A stretch of 64,000 bases of DNA from UBA11540 sp045536425 (GTDB taxonomy: Bacteria > Bacillota > Clostridia > Oscillospirales > Ruminococcaceae): contig JAZSNN010000026.1 of assembly GCA_045536425.1 (NCBI GenBank), forward strand, positions 53,188 through 117,187, in the 5' to 3' direction. The notes beneath the pieces are model-generated. The model did no database searches. It saw only the letters and a list, made by a program, of their open reading frames with translations, and was not told the DNA's origin. The stretch's first letter is position 1. Each line of letters opens with the position of its first letter. Below, one piece after another: positions 27,745 through 36,678 of this stretch. The position numbers and the translations under genes were made by a program.

Positions 27745-30123
27745 ATGAAAAAACGCACACTGCCGATAATTATTCTCACTGCGGCTATGCTGCTCACAGG
27801 CTGTCAATTGCCGATACAACAGCCCGAGCAATCTTCACAAGAGCCCTCGATGGAATCGTCGATGCAGCTTCCTCCCGAGATAAATATACCGACAAGCAGC
27901 CAAGAGGAGGATAAATTTGTCGTGGTGGAATCGACAGAAACACTTATCAAATACCCCGAATATCCCGAGGACAAGCTACCGAGGGACTATGACTATTCTG
28001 TCAGAATAATACAGGGTGACAAGGCCATCGAGCTTCCTGTTTACAACCCCGTCTATGCCTCCGATTATTTCACAAATACGGTCAACAACTTCGACCAGCA
28101 TAGACGCTATGCGGAGTTTGCGTTTACAGGCGAGCCTGTGACGGTAGAGATCACCGTGCACCTCGAGTTTGACCGCTATACCGTAATGCCAAGTTCGAAG
28201 GCGATTCCCTCTCAGATAAACGGCAATGTGATTACATATACGCTGACCGAGCCCACCACAACGGTTCTAAAGCTCAATAACGACAAGGATACTCACCTAA
28301 CCATCTTTGCCGAGGCTCCCGAAACCGAGAGACCTAACGTCAACGCTGATAAGGTGGTATACTTCGAACCCGGTTATCACGATCAGGGTGGAATTATAGA
28401 AAGCTTCTCGAACAAAACACTGTACTTTGCAGCAGGCTACCACGAGCTTGAAAGCGGTGTTTTGAATCTGGGCAACAAAACAGTAGTATACCTCGAGCCC
28501 GGAGCTTTGGTAAAAGCAAGAGTTGACATTGCCGGACAGGACGTGCGCATCTACGGCAGAGGCGCCTTCGTAGAGCCCTCTCCCACAAGACAAGCTGTCA
28601 GCGGCACGTCGTATATGTGTGTTCTCAACCGCGCTTCTATGGTAAGCATCGAAGACGTCAGATTTTTGGACGCGCACACCTATAATATCGTGCTTGACAG
28701 CTGTGTAGGCATCAAGATAAACGGCGCCAAAATGCTTTGTAATCAGGTTTCTACAGACGGACTCTCCGTTTGGGGCGGCGGCGTGTACGGAATGCAGATG
28801 GATAACTGCTATTTCAATATAAGCGACAATGTCTTTGTAATAGGCGGCGGTATTCAGGACTTTTTTGTAAACGATACTATCGTCATCACCGACTACTCCT
28901 TCATCTTCCCGCAAGGAAAGCTCACGGGCGACCCGATAGTATTCAAGAATATCGACGTCCTTCGCTATAACACCTTCATCACCCACCACTATCCCAATAA
29001 GGTAGGAAATAAAATTGTCGACCTCGTGCTCGAAAACTGTACCGCGATTGATAGCGACAGAGCGGGTCATTTCATAATTTCCCGCTACGGTGGCACAGCC
29101 GAGAAGAAATACTACCTGAAAAACGTGTCGGTTCCCAGAATCGACGACCCGTGGAGCGACTATATTTCGACTACCGAAGGCTCATATCAGGGAGAAGACG
29201 TGGAAAACGTTTCAATAACCTTTGATAACGTGTGGGTAGGGGGAGAGCCGATTTCCAAAAAGCTCATCTCCCAAAAAGACACCCTTGATTACAGCAAGAA
29301 TAACACCGTAACCTACCTCGATACAACCGACGAGTCAGCGGTCACAATAAAGAGAAACGATGTCATACTCGGCAAATGGGTAACTCCCTACGCCGTCTAT
29401 GTCGGAAACCGTAGAATAGAGTGCAAATATCAGCCCTGCGAAAAGGACGGAAAAATCTACGTTTCCGCCTACGAAATACTGAGAGCAATGCTGTTTGAGG
29501 ATATCAAGGTTGAAGACGGAAAGCTCACCTTCTCATACGCGGATAAGACCTACGAAATAGCGGTAGAGGACGAAAAGGCAATGGTGGATATCGCTACCCT
29601 TGCAGAAACAATCAACACAGGCATCGCTCTTGTAGGAAACAGAATAAGCGTAACCAATATAAAGAGAGAAGACAACCTTCTCCGTGACCCCGATTTCGAG
29701 CTCGGACTTTCGATGAACTGGGTGACAAGAAACTTCACAAAGTTCTACCTCTCGACCGACGCACAGAGCGGACAATACGCTATCCGTATGGGCGAATACA
29801 CCTGGGGAAATGAAGGCGGAATCTATCAGGACATCGCCGACGTTGTCCGTCAGCACGGCACGGGCAAATACCGCGTTACCGCGTGGGTCAAAAATGCCGA
29901 AGCGGGTACAAAGGGCAACAATATGAGGATATTCCTCTCAGATAGCTGGGAGCATATCATCGATTCCAAGAATTTTGACGTCACGGACAATTGGCAGCAG
30001 GTCGAATTTGTGTTCACACAATATGACACAGTAAACCTGAAAGGCCTTATGCTCACGATCGGTCAAAGCGGCTCGACCCAAAATATCCTTGTTGATAACG
30101 TTTCGATGACAAAGCTAGATTAG
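27745..30123 (+). CDS. Beta-helix GH28/GH49-like lipoprotein, paralog 1
   Basis: 792 residues. The lipobox MLLTGC leads to a Ser/Glu linker, a beta-sandwich (RIIQGDKAIELPVYNPVYASDYF, about 85-200), and a parallel beta-helix (about 210-500) with VSTDGLSVWGGGVYGMQMDN and DNCYFNISDNVFV, like the active region of GH28/GH49 polysaccharidases. A short copper-amine-oxidase-N-like repeat follows (CEKDGKIYVSAYEILRAM), then a C-terminal carbohydrate-binding-like domain (about 655-790). It probably cleaves or binds a plant polysaccharide at the cell surface; the exact family is uncertain. Two homologs follow. Confidence 0.75.
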   Translation: MKKRTLPIIILTAAMLLTGCQLPIQQPEQSSQEPSMESSMQLPPEINIPTSSQEEDKFVVVESTETLIKYPEYPEDKLPRDYDYSVRIIQGDKAIELPVYNPVYASDYFTNTVNNFDQHRRYAEFAFTGEPVTVEITVHLEFDRYTVMPSSKAIPSQINGNVITYTLTEPTTTVLKLNNDKDTHLTIFAEAPETERPNVNADKVVYFEPGYHDQGGIIESFSNKTLYFAAGYHELESGVLNLGNKTVVYLEPGALVKARVDIAGQDVRIYGRGAFVEPSPTRQAVSGTSYMCVLNRASMVSIEDVRFLDAHTYNIVLDSCVGIKINGAKMLCNQVSTDGLSVWGGGVYGMQMDNCYFNISDNVFVIGGGIQDFFVNDTIVITDYSFIFPQGKLTGDPIVFKNIDVLRYNTFITHHYPNKVGNKIVDLVLENCTAIDSDRAGHFIISRYGGTAEKKYYLKNVSVPRIDDPWSDYISTTEGSYQGEDVENVSITFDNVWVGGEPISKKLISQKDTLDYSKNNTVTYLDTTDESAVTIKRNDVILGKWVTPYAVYVGNRRIECKYQPCEKDGKIYVSAYEILRAMLFEDIKVEDGKLTFSYADKTYEIAVEDEKAMVDIATLAETINTGIALVGNRISVTNIKREDNLLRDPDFELGLSMNWVTRNFTKFYLSTDAQSGQYAIRMGEYTWGNEGGIYQDIADVVRQHGTGKYRVTAWVKNAEAGTKGNNMRIFLSDSWEHIIDSKNFDVTDNWQQVEFVFTQYDTVNLKGLMLTIGQSGSTQNILVDNVSMTKLD

Positions 30124-30138
30124 TTTGTAAAAACCACT

Positions 30139-30167
30139 TGTAAATAAAGGCATTTATCTATATAATA
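30139..30167 (+). promoter_or_regulatory. Promoter of the second beta-helix gene
   Basis: TTGTAA and TATAAT with a 17-base spacer, 25 bases upstream of the start codon at 30193. Confidence 0.75.
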
Positions 30168-30192
30168 GTAGGTAAAGAAACGGAGGATTTTT

Positions 30193-32583
30193 ATGAAAAT
30201 AAAGAAAATTGCAGCACTACTACTTGCACTTTCCATTTTGTTTGTCGGTTGTCAGACAACCCCGTCACAGAGCGAAGATCCGTCTGAGGACATCTCGACA
30301 GTAGAGCCTTCAACAGACGTTTCGTCAGAAGACGTGTCTGATGCTGTTTCTTCCGAGGACGTGTCAAGCGAACCCGAGGAAGAGGATGACCCCAACTACG
30401 TCCCTGTTACATACAAAGACACACTCATAAAATATCCCGAATATCCCGAGGATAAGCTTCCCAGAAACTACGACTATAAGGTCAGAATAATTCAGGGCAA
30501 GAAGAGCATCGAAATCCCTGTCTATGACCCCGTATATGCTTCGGACTACTTCAACAGACAGGTCTACAACTTTGACCAGCATAGACGCTATGCAGAATTT
30601 GCGTTTACAGGAGAGCCCGTAACCGTAGAGATTACCGTATACAAGAGCTTCTCCTCATACACCGTAATGCCGAGCTCAAAGGAGATACCCTCCAAAATCA
30701 ACGGCAACGTAATTACATACACTTTGGATAAGCCCTGCACAACCGTATTAAAGCTCAACAATGATAAGGATACCCACCTCACCATCTTTGCCGAGGCTCC
30801 CGAAACCGAGAGACCTATAACAGAGGGAGATAACGTGGTCATCTTCGAGCCCGGCTTCCACGAGGAAGGCAATGGCCTGACTACCTATTCCAAAAAGATA
30901 GTCTACTTCAAGGCAGGCTATCACGAGCTGGAGCATGGCGTTTTGAACGTAGGCAGCAACGCAATAGTATACCTCGAGCCCGGCGCACTTGTAAAGGCTC
31001 GTCTTGACGTAAACGGACAAAATACCCGTATCTTCGGTAGAGGCGCGTTCCTTGAGTCCTCTCCCACAAGAGCGGCGGTCAGCGGCACATCCTATATGTG
31101 TATGCTCAACGGTTCGGCAAACCTCAGCCTTGAGGGCATAAGACTTTTGGATGCGCATAGCTTCAATATCGTCATAAGCAGCGGTATAAAGATTAGCTTC
31201 AACGGTGTAAAGGTGCTTTCCAACCAGATTTCCACCGACGGACTTTCTGTCTGGGGCGGCGGCGTGTACGGAATGCAGATGGATAACTGCTACTTCAATA
31301 TAAGCGATAACGTTTTTGTAGCAAGTGGCGGTATACAGGACTTCTGTGTAAGCAATACAATAATTATGACCGACTACGCCGTCTTCTTCCCGCAAGGAAA
31401 GCTCACGGGCGAACCTATGGTGTTCAAGGATATCGACATCCTTCGCTTCGGTAACTTTATGAAGCACGAATATCCCGAAAAGCCCGGAAACAAGATGGTA
31501 AACCTCGTAATTGAGAACTGCTGTGCTATCGATAACGATAGATCGGGCGGATTCTTGAAGATAACCGATACCATCGACGCTATAAAGAGCTACTCGCTCA
31601 AAAACGTTTCTCTTCCGGCTAATTTGGCGCAGACCCTGATAAATGCCGACGAGGACGCTAAAAACGCAACACTGACCTTTGATAACGTCTGGATCGGAAA
31701 TTCACCGGTAACCGCAGGACTTCTCTCCAGCCGTTCGACCCTTCCCAAATCAGGCAACGAGATAATCGTCACCGATAGAAACGACTCCTCTGACGTTTGC
31801 ATCAAGCCCAATACCGTTAACCTTTCAAAGCCTGTAACGGTTAGAAACGTCTATATAGGAGACCTTCCCCTCTCGTCCAAATACCGTCCCTACGAGCAGG
31901 GTGGCAAGATCTACGTCTCTGCACTCGAGATTCTCGAAAAACTCGGATTCAAAGATATAAAGGTTTCGGGTGGCAAGCTCACCTTCAAGGATATCTATCA
32001 AAACTATGAGATAAAGGTATCGGATGAAAAGGCGATGGTAAGCACCTCCGACCTTTCAAACCTCATAAAAACACAGATAAGCACTACCGCAGACAGAATA
32101 CAGGTATATAATATCGAAACAAGAGAAAACCTTCTCAAGAACCCCGGCTTCGAGGAAGGCGTAAAGATGCCTTGGACAACAAGAAGCTTCACACCTCTCG
32201 CTGAGTCCAACGATGCACACAGCGGAAATATAGCTCTCCGTGCGTATGACTATCAGGACGGAAACCCCGATGGAGGCGTATATCAGGATATCGCCGACAT
32301 CATCCGTCAGCACGGTCCCGGTGTCTATGAGTTTACCGCGTGGGTCAAGAAAGCATCCTCTAAGTGCAACACCTCGAATCTGAGAATGGGCGTAGCAACC
32401 GACTGGAACTACGACAGCTATTCACAGATAAAGCTCACAAGCGAGTGGCAGCAGATAACCTATAGCTACTCCTATTGGGGCGACCCGAATAAGCTTACCG
32501 GAATGCTCATCTGCGTGGGCTACGCAGACGGCTCAGTCCGTGATATTCTCATCGACGATGTTTCAATGGTAAAGGTAGGTTAA
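30193..32583 (+). CDS. Beta-helix GH28/GH49-like lipoprotein, paralog 2
   Basis: 796 residues with the same architecture as the gene before it: lipobox ILFVGC, an acidic Ser-rich linker of about 45 residues, beta-sandwich, beta-helix with ISTDGLSVWGGGVYGMQMDN, the KIYVSALEILEKLGFKDIKV repeat and a CBM-like end. CGGAGG precedes the ATG. The linker and several loops differ from paralog 1, so the copies are old enough to have diverged. It has its own promoter and terminator. Confidence 0.75.
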   Translation: MKIKKIAALLLALSILFVGCQTTPSQSEDPSEDISTVEPSTDVSSEDVSDAVSSEDVSSEPEEEDDPNYVPVTYKDTLIKYPEYPEDKLPRNYDYKVRIIQGKKSIEIPVYDPVYASDYFNRQVYNFDQHRRYAEFAFTGEPVTVEITVYKSFSSYTVMPSSKEIPSKINGNVITYTLDKPCTTVLKLNNDKDTHLTIFAEAPETERPITEGDNVVIFEPGFHEEGNGLTTYSKKIVYFKAGYHELEHGVLNVGSNAIVYLEPGALVKARLDVNGQNTRIFGRGAFLESSPTRAAVSGTSYMCMLNGSANLSLEGIRLLDAHSFNIVISSGIKISFNGVKVLSNQISTDGLSVWGGGVYGMQMDNCYFNISDNVFVASGGIQDFCVSNTIIMTDYAVFFPQGKLTGEPMVFKDIDILRFGNFMKHEYPEKPGNKMVNLVIENCCAIDNDRSGGFLKITDTIDAIKSYSLKNVSLPANLAQTLINADEDAKNATLTFDNVWIGNSPVTAGLLSSRSTLPKSGNEIIVTDRNDSSDVCIKPNTVNLSKPVTVRNVYIGDLPLSSKYRPYEQGGKIYVSALEILEKLGFKDIKVSGGKLTFKDIYQNYEIKVSDEKAMVSTSDLSNLIKTQISTTADRIQVYNIETRENLLKNPGFEEGVKMPWTTRSFTPLAESNDAHSGNIALRAYDYQDGNPDGGVYQDIADIIRQHGPGVYEFTAWVKKASSKCNTSNLRMGVATDWNYDSYSQIKLTSEWQQITYSYSYWGDPNKLTGMLICVGYADGSVRDILIDDVSMVKVG

Positions 32584-32587
32584 AAAT

Positions 32588-32624
32588 AAAGTCCGCAGTT
32601 TTTAAACACTGCGGACTTTTGTCT
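32588..32624 (+). terminator. Terminator of paralog 2
   Basis: AAAGTCCGCAG and CTGCGGACTTTT around a 10-base loop. Confidence 0.85.
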
Positions 32625-32707
32625 TGAAAAACAACCTTGCAAATGGTACAATCAATATAACAAACAGCGCACATCAATTGAAATTATAAAAAGAGCATTT
32701 TTACTTG

Positions 32708-32736
32708 TTTTATGCTCGTTTTCCCTGTATAATTAA
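32708..32736 (+). promoter_or_regulatory. Promoter of the third beta-helix gene
   Basis: TTGTTT and TATAAT with a 17-base spacer, 24 bases before the chosen start at 32761. Confidence 0.75.
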
Positions 32737-32760
32737 AGACAGAGAATGGAGGACAACGAT

Positions 32761-34878
32761 ATGAACACTGCTACAACACTCATCAAATACCCCGAAATCC
32801 CTGCAGACAGGCTTCCGAGGGACTACGACTATACTGTTAGAATAATACAATGCGATAAAGCGATTGAAATCCCCGTCTATAACCCCGTATACGCTTCGGA
32901 CTATTTTATTCGTACAGTTAATAACTGGGACCAGCATAGACGCTACGCAGAGTTTGCGTTTTCGGGCGACCCCGTAACCGTTGAAATCACAGTACATAAT
33001 AACTTCAGCTCCTATACCATAATGCCGAGCTCGAAGGCGATTCCTTCCGAAATCAACGGCAACGTGATCACCTATACCGTCGATAAGCCCTGTGTAACGG
33101 TGCTAAAGCTCAATGAGGACAAGGATACCCACCTCACCATCTTTGCCGAGAAGCCCGAAGAAAATGCTCCCAACAAAAACGCCGATAACGTTGTTTATTT
33201 TGAGGCAGGATATCACGAAATAGAGGGCGGAGTGCTAAACGTAGGCGACGATACGACAGTATACCTCGAGGCAGGCGCACTCGTAAAGGCACGTCTTGAC
33301 GTAAACGGAAAGAACGTGCACATCTACGGAAACGGTGCATTTATCGAATCCTCCCCCACAAGAATGAAGGTAGCTGATGCCGCATATATGTGTATGGTCA
33401 ACGGCTCTGAGAATCTTCTTGTTGAGAACGTAAGGTTCTTGGACGCACACACCTTTAATATCGTTACCGTCAACGGCAAAAACCTCAAATTTGACGGCGT
33501 AAAGGTTATTTCCAACCAGATTTCCACCGACGGCTTCTCGATTTGGGATGGAGCATACGGAGTACACTTTGATAACTGCTACTTCAATATAAGCGATAAT
33601 GTTTTTGTAATCGGCGGCGGATTTGTAGAGAATTTCCTCGTTAAAAATACAATCATCATCACCGACTATGCTTTCTTGTTCCCGCAGGGCAACCTCGAGG
33701 GAGACCCGCTTGTCTTCAAGAATATCGACGTTCTCCGCTACGGAAGCTTTATGAAGCACGAATTTCCCGAAAGACCGAGTAAAAAAGCGATACAGCTCGT
33801 GCTTGAAAATTGCACGGCTATAGATAGTGACAGAAGTGCAACGGTGTTCAAAATCACATATACTATCGACTCTGTAAAGAACTACGTTTTCAAAAACCTT
33901 TCGCTTCCCACGCTCAAGGGTGCTTCGCGCATCATCAACTGTGACGATGAAAGCACAAATGCGACCATAAACTTTGATAACGTTTGGGTTGGCGATGAAC
34001 TGCTTGGCGAGGAGCTTTTGAAAACCCATTCTAATATGAACACCGAAAACAACACCATCAATATCGCAGATACAAACGATAAGAGCGCAGTTTGCCTTGT
34101 GCCCAATACCACAACTCTCGCAGAAGAGGTAAAGGTTTATAGAACCTTTGTTGGTGCACGCAAGCTTGAAACTAAATATCAGCCCTACGAAAAGGATGGC
34201 GCGGTATATGTTTCTGCCTATGAGATACTCGAGGCACTCGCGTTCGAGAATATCAAGGTAGCCGATAAAAAGCTCACCTTCAGCTATAACGGCAAGAGCT
34301 ACGAAATCGCAGTAGCAGACGAAAAGGCAATGCTCAGCACCACTGACCTTGCAAATCTCATAGATACAACAGTTGTGGTTGACGGTAAGGACATAAAGGT
34401 AAAGAACATCGAAAGAACAGGCAATCTGCTTCGCGAAGGTGACTTTGAAAACGGACTTTCGATGAATTGGGTAACAAGAAACTTCACAAGACTTGCCCTT
34501 TCCGACGATGGACACGACTCCAAGCACGCAATCCGCGTATATGAATATCAGTGGGGTGCAGACGGCGGAATCTACCAGGATATCGCCGAAACTCTCCGTC
34601 AGTACGGAACAGGCGAGTACGAAATCACCGCGTGGGTGAAAAAGGCTTCCGCAGACTGTGACAGTACAAAGGTTGGAATCGGTGTTACAGACGAGTGGAG
34701 CGTTACCAAAAACTACACCACAAGTCCTCTCACAGACGAGTGGCAGGAGATAACCTATCTCTACAAATACGAAGGAGACCCCGAACAGCTTCTTGGTATG
34801 ATACTTTGTGTTGGCTATGCCGACGGAACCAAGCGAGATATCCTTATCGACGACATTTCAATGAAGAAAATAGGCTAA
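32761..34878 (+). CDS. Beta-helix GH28/GH49-like protein, paralog 3, without signal peptide
   Basis: 705 residues, beginning MNTATTLIKYPEIPADRLPRD, which is where the beta-sandwich begins in the other two copies. Signal peptide, lipobox and linker are all missing. Beta-helix (ISTDGFSIWDGAYGVHFDN), the YVSAYEILEAL repeat and the CBM-like domain are retained. GGAGG is eight bases before ATG 32761; the ATG at 32746 has none. The strong promoter and ribosome site argue that it is a true cytosolic form, not a broken gene. Whether it acts on imported oligosaccharides is inference. Confidence 0.75.
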   Translation: MNTATTLIKYPEIPADRLPRDYDYTVRIIQCDKAIEIPVYNPVYASDYFIRTVNNWDQHRRYAEFAFSGDPVTVEITVHNNFSSYTIMPSSKAIPSEINGNVITYTVDKPCVTVLKLNEDKDTHLTIFAEKPEENAPNKNADNVVYFEAGYHEIEGGVLNVGDDTTVYLEAGALVKARLDVNGKNVHIYGNGAFIESSPTRMKVADAAYMCMVNGSENLLVENVRFLDAHTFNIVTVNGKNLKFDGVKVISNQISTDGFSIWDGAYGVHFDNCYFNISDNVFVIGGGFVENFLVKNTIIITDYAFLFPQGNLEGDPLVFKNIDVLRYGSFMKHEFPERPSKKAIQLVLENCTAIDSDRSATVFKITYTIDSVKNYVFKNLSLPTLKGASRIINCDDESTNATINFDNVWVGDELLGEELLKTHSNMNTENNTINIADTNDKSAVCLVPNTTTLAEEVKVYRTFVGARKLETKYQPYEKDGAVYVSAYEILEALAFENIKVADKKLTFSYNGKSYEIAVADEKAMLSTTDLANLIDTTVVVDGKDIKVKNIERTGNLLREGDFENGLSMNWVTRNFTRLALSDDGHDSKHAIRVYEYQWGADGGIYQDIAETLRQYGTGEYEITAWVKKASADCDSTKVGIGVTDEWSVTKNYTTSPLTDEWQEITYLYKYEGDPEQLLGMILCVGYADGTKRDILIDDISMKKIG

Positions 34879-34883
34879 AACAA

Positions 34884-34915
34884 AAAGCGGCGACTTCAAA
34901 AGAAGTCGCCGCTTT
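34884..34915 (+). terminator. Terminator of paralog 3
   Basis: AAAGCGGCGACTTC and GAAGTCGCCGCTTT around AAAA. Confidence 0.9.
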
Positions 34916-34940
34916 AATTGTGAAACAACAAGGTTTTGGG

Positions 34941-34975
34941 GTACCCACCCGCATTTTCAATGCGCTGGTGGGTCT
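34941..34975 (-). terminator. Hairpin after fhs, probable end of the purine operon
   Basis: ACCCACC...GGTGGGT with inner GCAT/ATGC, just past the fhs stop. There is no T-run on the minus strand, so termination may rely on the convergent terminator at 34884-34915. Confidence 0.5.
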
Positions 34976-34983
34976 TTTATCTC

Positions 34984-36663
34984 TTAGAACAAACCGGAAA
35001 TAGTTCCGTTTTCGTCAACGTCGATGCGCTCAGCAGCAGGAACCTTGGGAAGACCGGGCATTGTCATAATGTCACCTGTGAGCACAACCACAAATCCCGC
35101 ACCTGCAGAGATTTTAACGTTCTTAACAGTAACGGTAAAGTTCTCGGGAGCACCGAGCTTTGTCGGGTCGTCGGAGAAGCTGTACTGTGTCTTTGCAACA
35201 CAGATAGGACACTTGCCAAAACCAAGCTCCTCGAGTCTGTCGATCTGCTTTTGTGCTGCGGGAAGAACATTCACACCGTCACCGCCGTACACTTTCTTGA
35301 CAACAGCCTCAATCTTCTGGTTGAGGGTCATATCATCCTCGTAGGAGAAGGTGAAGTTTGGCTTTTCTTCCTCGCAAAGACGAACAACCTCTTTTGCAAG
35401 TTCAACACCGCCGTTGCCGCCGTCTGCCCAAACGGTAGAGAGAACAACGTTAACACCGAGCTCCTTGCACTTAGCAATGATAAACTCAATCTCGTTATCT
35501 GTATCAGTGGGGAAGCGGTTAACTGCAACAACGCAAGGAAGTCCGTAAACGTTCTTGATGTTTGCAATGTGTCTGAGAAGGTTCGGGATACCCTTTTCAA
35601 GAGCTACCAAATCCTCGTGGTCAAGCTCTTTTTTGGAAAGACCACCGTGCATCTTGAGAGCACGAACAGTAGCAACGATAACAACCGCAGAGGGAGTGAG
35701 TCCTGCCATACGGCACTTGATATCGAGGAATTTTTCTGCACCGAGGTCAGCACCAAAGCCTGCCTCTGTGATAGCATAATCTGCACACTTCATCGCGAGC
35801 TTTGTAGCGGTAACCGAGTTACAGCCGTGTGCAATGTTAGCGAAAGGACCGCCGTGAACAAACGCGGGAGTGCCCTCGAGTGTCTGTACGAGGTTGGGCT
35901 TTAGCGCGTCCTTGAGAAGAGCGGCCATAGCACCCTGCGCATTGAGCTGACCGCAGGTAACAGGCTCGTCATTGTAGGTGTAACCAACGATAATTTTCGA
36001 AAGTCTTTCCTTGAGGTCGGTGATAGAGCTGGAAAGACAAAGAACTGCCATAATCTCACTTGCAACAGTGATGTCAAATCCGTCCTCACGCGGAACGCCG
36101 TTTGCCTTTCCGCCGAGACCGTTTACAACGAATCTGAGCTGACGGTCGTTCATATCAACGCAACGCTTCCAGGTGATCTTTCTAACGTCGATGTTAAGAG
36201 CGTTGCCCTGCTGAATGTGGTTGTCGAGCATAGCAGCGAGAAGATTGTTTGCAGCACCGATAGCGTGGAAGTCACCGGTAAAATGGAGGTTAATGTCCTC
36301 CATTGGCACTACCTGTGCCCACCCGCCGCCTGCCGCACCGCCCTTGACGCCGAATACGGGGCCCAAGGAGGGCTCGCGGAGAGCAGCAACAGAATTCTTG
36401 CCAATCTTTCTGAGTCCGTCGGTAAGACCGATTGTAGTGGTGGTTTTGCCTTCACCTGCGTGGGTAGGCGTGATTGCGGTAACTAAAACGAGCTTTCCGT
36501 CCTCCTTTTTGCAATCCTTGAAGAAGGAAACATAGTCGATTTTTGCCTTGTATTTGCCGTATTGTTCAATGTATTCGTCGCCGATACCTGCGGCTTTCGC
36601 AATCTCGCCAATCGGCTTCATTTTGCACTGCTGAGCAATCTCAATGTCGGTCATATAAGCCAT
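34984..36663 (-). CDS. fhs: Formate-tetrahydrofolate ligase
   Basis: 559 residues, normal for the family. TPTHAGEGKTTTTIGL is the ATP-binding loop and EPSLGPVFGVKGGAAGGG the conserved formate/folate region. It makes 10-formyl-THF, the donor for the PurN and AICAR formyltransferase reactions encoded upstream. CGGAGGG precedes the ATG. Last gene of the purine operon. Confidence 0.97.
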   Translation of the reverse strand: MAYMTDIEIAQQCKMKPIGEIAKAAGIGDEYIEQYGKYKAKIDYVSFFKDCKKEDGKLVLVTAITPTHAGEGKTTTTIGLTDGLRKIGKNSVAALREPSLGPVFGVKGGAAGGGWAQVVPMEDINLHFTGDFHAIGAANNLLAAMLDNHIQQGNALNIDVRKITWKRCVDMNDRQLRFVVNGLGGKANGVPREDGFDITVASEIMAVLCLSSSITDLKERLSKIIVGYTYNDEPVTCGQLNAQGAMAALLKDALKPNLVQTLEGTPAFVHGGPFANIAHGCNSVTATKLAMKCADYAITEAGFGADLGAEKFLDIKCRMAGLTPSAVVIVATVRALKMHGGLSKKELDHEDLVALEKGIPNLLRHIANIKNVYGLPCVVAVNRFPTDTDNEIEFIIAKCKELGVNVVLSTVWADGGNGGVELAKEVVRLCEEEKPNFTFSYEDDMTLNQKIEAVVKKVYGGDGVNVLPAAQKQIDRLEELGFGKCPICVAKTQYSFSDDPTKLGAPENFTVTVKNVKISAGAGFVVVLTGDIMTMPGLPKVPAAERIDVDENGTISGLF

Positions 36664-36678
36664 TGTTTTTCCCTCCGA

